Shown: positions 53,617 through 61,621 of the stretch, piece by piece
Position numbering within the stretch: the stretch's first letter is position 1
How the letters are laid out: each line of letters begins with the position of its first letter
Source of the DNA: Massilia oculi
Lineage (GTDB): Bacteria > Pseudomonadota > Gammaproteobacteria > Burkholderiales > Burkholderiaceae_D
DNA length: 64,000 nt
Reading direction: 5' to 3'
NCBI RefSeq assembly: GCF_003143515.1
Contig: NZ_CP029343.1
Coordinates: 5,456,001-5,520,000, forward strand
Translations under genes and position numbers: made by a program
Notes under the pieces: model-generated
The model's database searches: none
Seen by the model: the letters and a program-made list of their open reading frames with translations, nothing else
What the model was told of the DNA's origin: nothing

Positions 53617-54921
53617 ATGACGAGCATGACGAGCGTGATCGACGCTGGCCTGGTCGCGGACCAGAATGCCAGACTGGACGCGCAGCTGCAGGCCGACTAC
53701 GAGGGATTGGGCGGCATGCTGGCGCGCCGCGGCCTGGACATCGACCAGCTGACCGCGCTGGCGCAGACCTTTGCCGTGGCGGTGCCCAGCTGGGGCGCCG
53801 GCACCGGCGGCACGCGTTTCGCGCGCTTCCCGGGCCGCGGCGAGCCGCGCAATGTATTCGAGAAGCTGGAAGACTGCGCCGTCATCCACCAGCTGACCCG
53901 CGCCACTCCGAGCGTGTCGCCGCACTTCCCGTGGGACAAACCGACCGACGCATCTGAGCTGCGCGAGACGGCCAAGGCGCTTGGTCTGTCCTTCGACGCG
54001 GTCAATTCGAACACCTTCCAGGACCAGCAGGGCCAGGAACAGAGCTACAAGTTCGGCAGCCTCACGTCGACCAGCGCCGCCGTGCGCGCGCAGGCGGTGG
54101 CCCACAATATCGAATGCATCGAGATCGGCCGCGCGATCGGTTCGCAGGCGCTGACCGTGTGGGTCGGCGACGGCGCCAACTTCCCCGGCCAGCACAATCT
54201 GCGCGGCGCGCTGGAACGCTACCTGGACAGCATGCGCGAGATCTACGCCGCGCTGCCGGGCGACTGGAACGTGTTCATCGAGCACAAGCTGTTCGAGCCG
54301 GCGTTCTACGCCACCACCATCGCCGACTGGGGCACCAGCTTCGCCTGCGCCACCGAGCTGGGACCGAAGGCCAAGTGCCTGGTCGACCTGGGCCACCATG
54401 CGCCGAACACGAATATCGAGATGATCGTGGCGCGCCTGGCGCAGTTCGGTAAACTCGGCGGCTTCCACTTCAACGACAGCAAGTATGGCGACGACGACCT
54501 GGATTCCGGCTCGATCAATCCGTTCCAGCTGTTCCTGGTGTTCAACGAGCTGGCCGACGCCGCCCGCCGCGAGGGCGAGGCCTTCAAGCCGGCCTATATG
54601 CTGGACCAGTCGCACAATGTGACCGACCCGATCGAGAGCCTGATGAGCAGCGCGGGCGAGGTGCAGCGCGCCTTCGTGCAGTCCGCCCTGGTCGACCGCG
54701 CCGCGCTGGCCGGCCTGCAGGAGCGGAACGACGTGCTGGAGGCGGCGCAGACCCTGAAGCGCGCCTTCCGCACCGACGTCAGCCCGATCCTGGCGATGGC
54801 GCGCGTCCGTTCCGGCGGCGCCGCCGATCCGTTGGCCTGCTACCGCGCCAGCGGCTACCGCGACCGCGTGGCCGCCCTGCGCCCGGTCAGGGCCGGGGCC
54901 AGCAGCAGCGGCATTGTCTGA
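53617..54921 (+). CDS. rhaI: L-rhamnose isomerase (catabolic, rhizobial/Pseudomonas type)
   Basis: A 434-residue TIM-barrel isomerase converting L-rhamnose to L-rhamnulose. Metal- and substrate-site stretches are FAVAVPSWGAGTGGTRFARF, NIECIEIGRAIGSQALTVWV, FIEHKLFEPAFYATTIADWG, CLVDLGHHAPNTNIEMIVAR and GGFHFNDSKYGDDDLDSGSI. This is the RhaI type, distinct from E. coli RhaA. ATG at 53617 is preferred over 53602 because GGAGGA lies 7 bases upstream of it and overlaps the other. It is followed 2 bases later by the mutarotase gene. Confidence 0.93.
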   Translation: MTSMTSVIDAGLVADQNARLDAQLQADYEGLGGMLARRGLDIDQLTALAQTFAVAVPSWGAGTGGTRFARFPGRGEPRNVFEKLEDCAVIHQLTRATPSVSPHFPWDKPTDASELRETAKALGLSFDAVNSNTFQDQQGQEQSYKFGSLTSTSAAVRAQAVAHNIECIEIGRAIGSQALTVWVGDGANFPGQHNLRGALERYLDSMREIYAALPGDWNVFIEHKLFEPAFYATTIADWGTSFACATELGPKAKCLVDLGHHAPNTNIEMIVARLAQFGKLGGFHFNDSKYGDDDLDSGSINPFQLFLVFNELADAARREGEAFKPAYMLDQSHNVTDPIESLMSSAGEVQRAFVQSALVDRAALAGLQERNDVLEAAQTLKRAFRTDVSPILAMARVRSGGAADPLACYRASGYRDRVAALRPVRAGASSSGIV

Positions 54922-54923
54922 CC

Positions 54924-55247
54924 ATGACCGTTCACGCCACGCTGGCGTTCCGCATGAAGCTCAAGGCCGGCAACGCGCAAGAATATCGCCGCCGGCACGA
55001 CGCCATCTGGCCCGAGCTGGCGGCGCTGCTGTCTGGCGCCGGCATCCACGACTATGCGATCTTCCTGGACGAAACGACGCTCGACCTGTTCGCGGTGATG
55101 AAGCTGGGCCCGGGGCATGAGCTCGGGCCGCTGCCCGAGCATCCGGTGATGCGCAAATGGTGGGATTACATGGCAGACCTGATGGAGGTCGAGCCGGGCA
55201 ACCGGCCGAAGGAGTGGCCGCTGACCCAGGTATTCCACCTGGCCTGA
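54924..55247 (+). CDS. rhaU: L-rhamnose mutarotase
   Basis: A 107-residue enzyme that interconverts alpha and beta anomers of L-rhamnose. Motifs are AFRMKLKAGNAQEYRRRHDA, IWPELAALLSGAGIHDYAIF and WWDYMADLMEVEPGNRPKEW, with conserved His and Tyr in the first and a Trp pair in the last. In R. leguminosarum the mutarotase gene lies in the transporter operon; here it is moved to the end of rhaDI. The name rhaM is also in use for this function. Confidence 0.93.
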   Translation: MTVHATLAFRMKLKAGNAQEYRRRHDAIWPELAALLSGAGIHDYAIFLDETTLDLFAVMKLGPGHELGPLPEHPVMRKWWDYMADLMEVEPGNRPKEWPLTQVFHLA

Positions 55248-55260
55248 GTGAAGCGACGAA

Positions 55261-55292
55261 CGGCCCGGGGCACTGTGAGCTGTCCCGGGCCG
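55261..55292. terminator. Strong hairpin between rhaU and convergent lyase gene
   Basis: CGGCCCGGGGCA pairs with TGTCCCGGGCCG (one G-T pair) around an 8-base loop. There is no T-run, but it lies in the 64-base gap between convergent genes and may stop transcription from both sides. Confidence 0.55.
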
Positions 55293-55311
55293 CATGATGT
55301 CAAGCGCGCGT

Positions 55312-56661
55312 TCAGCGCGCCGGGAAGCTGCGCTGGAGCCAGGCCTTCGGCACCGGCACCACCACGATGTTCATCGAGCGGCCGTCTTCCGACAGCATCG
55401 CCGACTGGATCTGGATGCGGGTGCCGTCGGCATTGAAGGTGGGGTGCGGATGGTCGGCCGCGGTGGTCTTGTGGCCGGTGGTGAGCAGCATCATCTCGCG
55501 GTTGCGGCGGTCGATCAGGTAGACGCTGCGGCTGAAGTCGTCGCCAACGGCGAAGCGGCCGTCGCTCGAGCCGTGCACGTGCCACAGGCCGCTGCCCGAC
55601 GCGGTCTGGCCGACGATCTGCATCTGGCGCGTGCGCAGGTTGACGATCGCCAGGCCGGTCGGCTTTTCGCGGGTGCCGGTAGCGCCCCAGCCATCGTCCT
55701 GGCCTGGATTGGCGCCGCTGACGTCGGTGGCGGGCCCTGGCACCGCTGATGCCGCGCCGGGGATCGCGCGATGGCCCATGATGGCCATCGCCACCTCGTC
55801 CTTCGTGATCACCGCCTCGTGCGTGACCCATTCATACGGCGCCTCCGGATACAGCGGACGCAGGCCGCTGCCGTCAGCGCGCACGGTCCAGGTGCGCTGC
55901 GGCGACTTGCCGCCGGTCTCCCAGCAGAACACGATCTCGCCCGGATTCCACAGATTGGCCTGGATGTGGCCGACCTGGAACGGCACCGATACCACGTGTT
56001 TTATTTCGCCGGTGCGCACGTTCAGGCGCGCGATGCCTTGCGGGCCGGCGCCCATCTTGCGCGGGCCGAAGGCCGGCTCGATCTTCGTGCCGGGCGGCAG
56101 GTGCTTGGCGGCCTGGCCGGGGCCGACCTTGAAATAGACCCATTCTTCGTCGGCGTCGAGCGCCAGGTCGCCGCCGGCTTCCAGTTCGGACGGCAGGTTC
56201 GAGACCACGCGCTGGTAGCTCGCCGCGGGCTGCATGCGCTTGGCGGCGCTGTCGGCCAGCACGCGCGCAAGATCGGTTTCGACGATCTGCAGGCCAGCAT
56301 CCGCCTTGCGCATGTAGTACAGCTTCATCGACTTCTGCGCCAGGTTCAGCATGCCGGTATAGCCGCCTTCGGTCACCTGCACCAGGTCGCCCGTCTCCTC
56401 GTTCACCGCCAGCGCCTCGCTGCCGGCGAGGCGCGAGCGGAATACCAGCCACTTGCCGTCGGCGGTCCATTGCGGGTGGGTCGGGTAGATCTTCGAATCG
56501 CCGTGCGGTTTGCTGGTCAGGAAAGTTAGTTCGGTGCCGGTGACCGGATCCTTGACCAGCTTGCGCTCGGAGGGAAAGCGCTTGCCGATCTGGGCCGAGG
56601 CATCGGTGCACAGCAGCAGCGCGACGGCCAGGGCGATCGCGGAATGCGTGAGGGGTCGCAT
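55312..56661 (-). CDS. PL22-like oligogalacturonate lyase family protein (exported beta-propeller)
   Basis: A 449-residue exported protein; ATG at 56661 has AAGGAGA upstream and gives the signal MRPLTHSAIALAVALLLCTD. It forms a seven-bladed TolB/WD40-like propeller: IYPTHPQWTADGKWLVFRSR, VGHIQANLWNPGEIVFCWET, RTWTVRADGSGLRPLYPEAP, YEWVTHEAVITKDEVAMAIM and DHPHPTFNADGTRIQIQS. These His-containing blades match the style of PL22 oligogalacturonate lyases, where His residues bind Mn. Known PL22 enzymes are mostly cytoplasmic or periplasmic and act on short oligogalacturonides. The exact substrate could be rhamnogalacturonan fragments. It is divergent from the tandem esterase gene. Confidence 0.75.
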   Translation of the reverse strand: MRPLTHSAIALAVALLLCTDASAQIGKRFPSERKLVKDPVTGTELTFLTSKPHGDSKIYPTHPQWTADGKWLVFRSRLAGSEALAVNEETGDLVQVTEGGYTGMLNLAQKSMKLYYMRKADAGLQIVETDLARVLADSAAKRMQPAASYQRVVSNLPSELEAGGDLALDADEEWVYFKVGPGQAAKHLPPGTKIEPAFGPRKMGAGPQGIARLNVRTGEIKHVVSVPFQVGHIQANLWNPGEIVFCWETGGKSPQRTWTVRADGSGLRPLYPEAPYEWVTHEAVITKDEVAMAIMGHRAIPGAASAVPGPATDVSGANPGQDDGWGATGTREKPTGLAIVNLRTRQMQIVGQTASGSGLWHVHGSSDGRFAVGDDFSRSVYLIDRRNREMMLLTTGHKTTAADHPHPTFNADGTRIQIQSAMLSEDGRSMNIVVVPVPKAWLQRSFPAR

Positions 56662-56735
56662 GCGGGTGTCTCCTTCTTGTGGATGTTGTCCGCTCATTGT
56701 TACAGTACGAGTTGCTCATTTCCAATCATATTGCT

Positions 56736-56783
56736 GATTCTTTCTGCGTATTGACCGCCGTGGCTGATTGCGCCGCATAGAAT
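56736..56783 (+). promoter_or_regulatory. Shared 48-bp promoter-like element, copy B
   Basis: It begins GATTCTTTCTGCGTATT and ends CATAGAAT, at the same internal spacing as copy A at 35672-35719. It ends 34 bases before the tandem esterase ATG and lies in the spacer shared with the divergent PL22-like gene. Confidence 0.55.
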
Positions 56784-56817
56784 CTGCCTGTGACAACGAC
56801 CGACGGAGACCGTGGCA

Positions 56818-59091
56818 ATGACTGTTTCTCGCGCCCTGCAGCGGATACTGGTATGGCTGGCGCTGGCCTGCGCCATGGCATCAGGCCAGGCACAAGGTCC
56901 GACCGCCGCAATGAATACCGACCCCGCCCGTGCCCAGGTCGTGCTGCCGGAACCGGCCAATCCGTCCCTGCCTTCGATCATCCTGATCGGCGACTCCACC
57001 GTGCGCAACGGCCACGACGACGGCCAGGGCAAGGGCGCACGAGGGCAGTGGGGCTGGGGGAATCCGCTGGCGGCCCACGTCGATGCGGCGCAAGTGAACC
57101 TGGTGAACCGCGCCGTGGGCGGCCTGTCCAGCCGCACTTATATCAGCAGCGGGCATTGGGAGCGCACGCTGGCCCTGGTCAAGCCGGGCGACGTCGTCAT
57201 CATGCAGTTCGGGCACAACGACGCCTCGCCGGTGAACGACGACAAGCGTGCGCGCGGCACCCTCCGCGGCGCGGGCGCCGAGTCCACCGAGATCGACAAC
57301 CTCCTGACCGGCAAGCGCGAGACGGTGCACAGCTACGGCTGGTACCTGCGCACATATATCGCCGACATTCGCGCCAAGGGGGCGACGCCGGTCGTCGCCT
57401 CGCTGGTCCCGCGCAAGGCCTGGAACGACGATGGGGGCAAGGTGCGCCGCAACCGATCCGATTACGCCGGCTGGGCGGCCGAGGTGGCGCGTAGCGAGAA
57501 GGTGGGCTTCATCGACCTGAACGAGATCGTGGCGGAGCGCTACGACACGATGGGACCTGACGCCGTCATGGCGCTGTTCCCGGCCACCGTTCCGGACGAG
57601 CGCGTTCACACCAACTGGGCCGGCGCCGCCCTCAATGCCCAGGTCGTGGCGACCGAGCTGGCAAAGCTGGGCGACCCGCGCATGAAAACGTTCCTGAAAC
57701 CGGTGGAAGACGTGCGGCCGGTGATCGATGCGCGCACGGTGCGCGACGAGACGGCGCGCGATCCGACGCTGCCGACCCTGTTCCTGGTCGGCGACTCCAC
57801 CGTCAAGAGCGGTGGCCAGGACGGCGCGATCGGCTGGGGCGAGCGCATCGCACCGTACTTCGACGCCGGCAAGATCAACGTGGTCAACGCCGCGATCGGT
57901 GGACGCAGCAGCCGTACCTTCTTCACCGAGGGGCGCTGGGAGCGGGTCAGGGCGCAGCTCAAGCGCGGCGACGTGGTGGTGATCCAGTTCGGTCATAACG
58001 ACGGCGGCCGCATCGGCGACCCGGCCTCGAAGAACCGCGCCTCGGTTCCTGGCATCGGCCCTGAGACGGTCGAGGATACCCGCCCGGACGGCAGCAGGGA
58101 GCAGGTGCACAGCTTCGGCTGGTATATGGCCCGCTACGTCGCCGACGCCAGGGAAAAGGGGGCGACCGTGGTCATCGCATCGCCGATCCCGCACCGCGAC
58201 AAGTGGCAGCATGAACGCGACTTCGCGAACTTCGCCGACTGGGGCCGGGAGGTAGCCGTGGCCGGCGGCGCCCACTTCATGGACTTGACGATGCTGGTCT
58301 CGAACGCCTACCGTGACGTCGGGTCGGCGACGGTCGACACCTTCTTCTCCGACGCCCGTACCCACACCAATGCCGCCGGCGCCGAATTCAATGCGCGCCA
58401 GGTCGTCGCCGGCCTGGCCGCGCTGGCGGGCAACCCGCTGGGCGCATATTTTTCGCCGCAAGCCTGCGTGCGCTGGGGCGAGCGCGGCGCCTTGCTCCAT
58501 CACGACGATTTCAATGGCCCCTTGACCGGCTATGTGAGCGAGTATGCGCGCAAACCCGGCAACGTCGTCGCCAACCGCGATGGCCGCCTGCTGATCGACG
58601 TCGATTCGGGCGCCACCGTGTGGCTCGACAAGCCCTTGTCGGGCAATGTACTGATCTCCTATACGCGCCGGGTGGTGGTGGACGGCGGGCCGAACGACCG
58701 CCTGTCGGACCTGAACCAGTTCTGGATGGCGCGCGACCCGGCGCGCGCTTCTCTGTTCACCCGCTCCGGTAAGTTCGAAGACTACGATGACCTGGAAATG
58801 TACTACGCCGGCATAGGCGGCAACGGCAACACCACCACGCGCATGCGCCGCTACGCCGACGGCAAGCGCGAGCTGGTCGCCGAGCGCCTGGGCCGCGACT
58901 TCCTGCTCGAGCCGAATCGCGACTATCGCGTCGAGATCGCGGTGCGCGACGGCTGCACGCGCATGCGCGTGGACGGCCGGGATGTCTTCACCTACTACGA
59001 CCCGCGGCCGCTCACGCACGGGTATGTGGGTTTGCGCACCACGTGGTCGCGCCAGACCATCGCCGGACTGACCATCCACCAAATCCAATAA
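56818..59091 (+). CDS. Tandem CE12 rhamnogalacturonan acetylesterase with DUF6250 domain
   Basis: A 757-residue exported protein (signal MTVSRALQRILVWLALACAM). Two complete SGNH/CE12 esterase domains follow each other. The first has IILIGDSTVRNGHDDGQG, NRAVGGLSSRTYIS, MQFGHNDASPVNDD and Asp/His in PDERVHTNWAG. The second has LFLVGDSTVKSGGQDGAIGW, NAAIGGRSSRTFFT, IQFGHNDGGRIGDP and Asp/His in SDARTHTNAAGA. Both catalytic sets look intact. Residues ~560-757 are a DUF6250 beta-sandwich (LLHHDDFNGPLTGYVSEYAR, NQFWMARDP). It removes acetyl groups from the rhamnogalacturonan-I backbone before lyase attack. ATG at 56818 has GGAG upstream. GH105 follows 15 bases later. Confidence 0.88.
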   Translation: MTVSRALQRILVWLALACAMASGQAQGPTAAMNTDPARAQVVLPEPANPSLPSIILIGDSTVRNGHDDGQGKGARGQWGWGNPLAAHVDAAQVNLVNRAVGGLSSRTYISSGHWERTLALVKPGDVVIMQFGHNDASPVNDDKRARGTLRGAGAESTEIDNLLTGKRETVHSYGWYLRTYIADIRAKGATPVVASLVPRKAWNDDGGKVRRNRSDYAGWAAEVARSEKVGFIDLNEIVAERYDTMGPDAVMALFPATVPDERVHTNWAGAALNAQVVATELAKLGDPRMKTFLKPVEDVRPVIDARTVRDETARDPTLPTLFLVGDSTVKSGGQDGAIGWGERIAPYFDAGKINVVNAAIGGRSSRTFFTEGRWERVRAQLKRGDVVVIQFGHNDGGRIGDPASKNRASVPGIGPETVEDTRPDGSREQVHSFGWYMARYVADAREKGATVVIASPIPHRDKWQHERDFANFADWGREVAVAGGAHFMDLTMLVSNAYRDVGSATVDTFFSDARTHTNAAGAEFNARQVVAGLAALAGNPLGAYFSPQACVRWGERGALLHHDDFNGPLTGYVSEYARKPGNVVANRDGRLLIDVDSGATVWLDKPLSGNVLISYTRRVVVDGGPNDRLSDLNQFWMARDPARASLFTRSGKFEDYDDLEMYYAGIGGNGNTTTRMRRYADGKRELVAERLGRDFLLEPNRDYRVEIAVRDGCTRMRVDGRDVFTYYDPRPLTHGYVGLRTTWSRQTIAGLTIHQIQ

Positions 59092-59106
59092 AAGGAGACA
59101 CAAGCA

Positions 59107-60531
59107 ATGCAATCATCCAAGCCGCGCCACACCCTGATGGCCATACTCGTGGCGGGCCTGTTCCCGTTTGCCCTGGATGCGAGCGCGCAGGACGCGCCTC
59201 CGCCGCAAGAAAAAGGGCCGGCGCCGGCCGACGCCATGCTGCATGCGCTCGACGTGAAGTACCCGACGCCTTACCGCGCGATGGAAGCGGCCGAGATCAA
59301 GGCCGTGCTCGATCGCGTGTTCGCCTACCTCGACCGCACCACGCCGGCGGAACTGATCGACAAGACCACGGGCGCCGCCATCACCGATGTGTCGACGGCC
59401 AATCCGAACGCCGTGCTCAAACCCGGCGACTTCCGCCTGAACAGTTATGAATGGGGCGTGACGTATATCGGCATGCTGGCGGCGGCCCAGGCCACCGGCG
59501 ACGCCCGCTACCAGGATTACATGACCAAGCGACATACCCTGCTGTCGCAGCTGACCCGCGCCTATTTGCCGGTGGTGAAGGCGGACGCGCAGAACGCGCA
59601 TGCGCCGATCAAGGGCTTCCTGAATCCGCATGCGCTGGACGATGCGGGCGCGCTGTGCCACAGCTTCCTGAAGGCCAAGGTGGCCGGTTCGAAGGTCGAC
59701 TACGGCCAGATGATCGGCGTGTGCGGCGACTTCGTCACCAACAAGGAATACCGGCTGAAGGACGGCACGCTGGCGCGCGGCGGCCCGGACGGAAAAGGCG
59801 GCCGCAAGATGCGCCCGCTGCCGGACACCCTGTGGCTGGACGATATGTTCATGGGCGTGCCGACCATGGCCTACCTGGGCAAGACGACGGGCGACAGCAA
59901 GTACTACGACGACGCGGTACGCCAGGTGCAGCAGTTCTCCAAGCGCATGTTCAATCCCAAGCTCGGCATCTACATGCACGGCTATGTCGAGGGCAAGCGC
60001 GATCATCCCGAGCTGCGCTGGGCCCGCGCCAACGGCTGGGCGGTGATGTCGATGGTCGAAGTGCTGGAAGTGCTGCCGAAAACCCACAAAGGATATAACG
60101 CCGTGCTCGAACAGTTGCGCGCCCACATCCGCGGCCTGGCCGGCTACCAGACCCGCGACGGCTTCTGGCACCAGCTGATCGACCGCAACGACACCTACCA
60201 GGAGACCTCGGCCACCGCGATCTATGCCTACGCGATCGCGCGCGCGGTCAACCGCGGCTACGTCGAGCCCGAGATGTATGGTCCGATGGCCAACCTGGCC
60301 TGGAATGCCGTTGCCAGCAAGGTCACGCAGAGCGGCCAGATTGAAGGGATCTGCGTCGGCACCGGCATGGCCTTCGACCCGGCCTTCTATGCCTATCGTC
60401 CGACCAGCGTGAAGGCGGCGCATGGCTACGGGCCGACCCTTCTCGCTGGCGCCGAGATGATCGAGATGAACAAGAAGTTCAAGTTCGGATTGAACGACAG
60501 CGGGTTGATGTTCCAGGGCGGGCAGCAGTAG
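59107..60531 (+). CDS. GH105 unsaturated rhamnogalacturonyl hydrolase
   Basis: A 474-residue exported enzyme (signal AILVAGLFPFALDASAQ). The (alpha/alpha)6 barrel shows SYEWGVTYIGMLAAAQATGD, LPDTLWLDDMFMGVPTMAYL (catalytic Asp), WARANGWAVMSMVEVLEVLP, GFWHQLIDRNDTYQETSATA and GTGMAFDPAFYAYRP. GH105 enzymes such as YteR cut the unsaturated galacturonosyl residue left by rhamnogalacturonan lyases. AAGGAG precedes the ATG. It is the second gene of an operon with the tandem esterase, a functionally consistent pair. Confidence 0.92.
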   Translation: MQSSKPRHTLMAILVAGLFPFALDASAQDAPPPQEKGPAPADAMLHALDVKYPTPYRAMEAAEIKAVLDRVFAYLDRTTPAELIDKTTGAAITDVSTANPNAVLKPGDFRLNSYEWGVTYIGMLAAAQATGDARYQDYMTKRHTLLSQLTRAYLPVVKADAQNAHAPIKGFLNPHALDDAGALCHSFLKAKVAGSKVDYGQMIGVCGDFVTNKEYRLKDGTLARGGPDGKGGRKMRPLPDTLWLDDMFMGVPTMAYLGKTTGDSKYYDDAVRQVQQFSKRMFNPKLGIYMHGYVEGKRDHPELRWARANGWAVMSMVEVLEVLPKTHKGYNAVLEQLRAHIRGLAGYQTRDGFWHQLIDRNDTYQETSATAIYAYAIARAVNRGYVEPEMYGPMANLAWNAVASKVTQSGQIEGICVGTGMAFDPAFYAYRPTSVKAAHGYGPTLLAGAEMIEMNKKFKFGLNDSGLMFQGGQQ

Positions 60532-60559
60532 TCTCGATAAGAGCCTTCCATTTGTTGGC

Positions 60560-60620
60560 CCAAATACGTCGTCCCCGCCTGCGCGGTGAGTCGGCGTCGC
60601 CAATGGCGACGACGACGGGC
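60560..60620. repeat. Degenerate REP-like hairpins in convergent gap
   Basis: CGTCGCC/GGCGACG (60595-60611, 3-base loop) lies next to a GTCGTCCCCGCCTGCGCGG stretch that resembles half of a REP element. The gap separates the convergent GH105 and GH43 genes. Confidence 0.4.
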
Positions 60621-60646
60621 ATGCGTTAACGGAAGAATCGTTCTAT

Positions 60647-61621
60647 CTACGGCGCCGGCGCCCTTAGCCGCTCCACCAGGCTGGCCGGCGCCGCGAACGC
60701 GGTCCCGTGACGCATCCTGCTCGGAAAGCGCATGCGGGCGCTGACGTCTTCCCAGTGCAGCATGTCGCGCGAGCGCAGCGCGCCGTAGTGGCCGGCCGTA
60801 TAGGCGTCGAAGTACAGCAGCACCTCGTCGCCGACCTGCAGCGCGCTCGGTCCCTCGGCCCACAGCCCCGCCGGCGTGAGCGGCGCACTCAATGGTCCGA
60901 ACGGGCCTTCCAGGCTCGCGGCCTGGGCGACCTGCATGTATTTGCGGGGTGGATGGCGGGTTTCGTCCTTCACCACCAGCCAGTCGCGCCCCAGCGCGCG
61001 CAGGAAGGTGGCGTCGATCACCGAGAAGCCCGGATCGTAGAACAGCCGGGTCGGCGTGAAGCTGGCGAAATCCTTCGTGGTGGTGGCGTAGATGCGGTGG
61101 TCATACTTCGTGTCGCCGGAGGCGTCGCCGCCGGCCTCGGTCTGGGGGAAGCGGCCGGGGATCGTCGATGACCACAGGATGAGGAAGTGCGCGCGTCCGG
61201 CGTCATGGAACACCTCGGGAGCCCAGGCATTGAGCGCGCCCGGCTCGTGGGCCATCACCGGCAGGCTGCGCTGGCCCGACCATCGCACCAGGTCGGGCGA
61301 GGAGGCGTAGCCGATGCCGGTATCGTTCCAGCCGCTGGTCCAGACCATATGGAACATCCCGTCGGGCCCGCGGGCGATGCACGGGTCGCGCATCAGCCTG
61401 GCCGGGCCGACGGTGGGCGCTAGGAAGCTGGCGCCGCCGCGCAGCGCCTCCCACTGGTAGCCGTCGCGGCTGGCGGCAAAATGCAGGCCGTCGGCGCCGT
61501 TGCCCAGGAAGTAAGAGAACAGGTAGGCCTGGTCTTCGGTGGTCCGGCTGGCCGGCAGTGGGCCGGTGCATCCGCCGAGCAGGCCGCTCGCCAGCAGGGC
61601 CAAGCTTGTACGGCGTCTCAT
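60647..61621 (-). CDS. GH43-type lipoprotein glycosidase
   Basis: A 324-residue lipoprotein (signal MRRRTSLALLASGLLGGC, lipobox LGGC). The propeller stretches are YLFSYFLGNGADGLHFAASR, RLMRDPCIARGPDGMFHMVW, LNAWAPEVFHDAGRAHFLIL (acid Glu), DPGFSVIDATFLRALGRDWL (Asp) and LWAEGPSALQVGDEVLLYFD. They place it among GH43/GH117-like five-bladed propellers, for which arabinosidase or galactosidase activity is possible. It is the last gene of a minus-strand run PL26-CE12-GH43, overlapping the CE12 stop by four bases. Substrate specificity is not readable. Confidence 0.75.
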   Translation of the reverse strand: MRRRTSLALLASGLLGGCTGPLPASRTTEDQAYLFSYFLGNGADGLHFAASRDGYQWEALRGGASFLAPTVGPARLMRDPCIARGPDGMFHMVWTSGWNDTGIGYASSPDLVRWSGQRSLPVMAHEPGALNAWAPEVFHDAGRAHFLILWSSTIPGRFPQTEAGGDASGDTKYDHRIYATTTKDFASFTPTRLFYDPGFSVIDATFLRALGRDWLVVKDETRHPPRKYMQVAQAASLEGPFGPLSAPLTPAGLWAEGPSALQVGDEVLLYFDAYTAGHYGALRSRDMLHWEDVSARMRFPSRMRHGTAFAAPASLVERLRAPAP

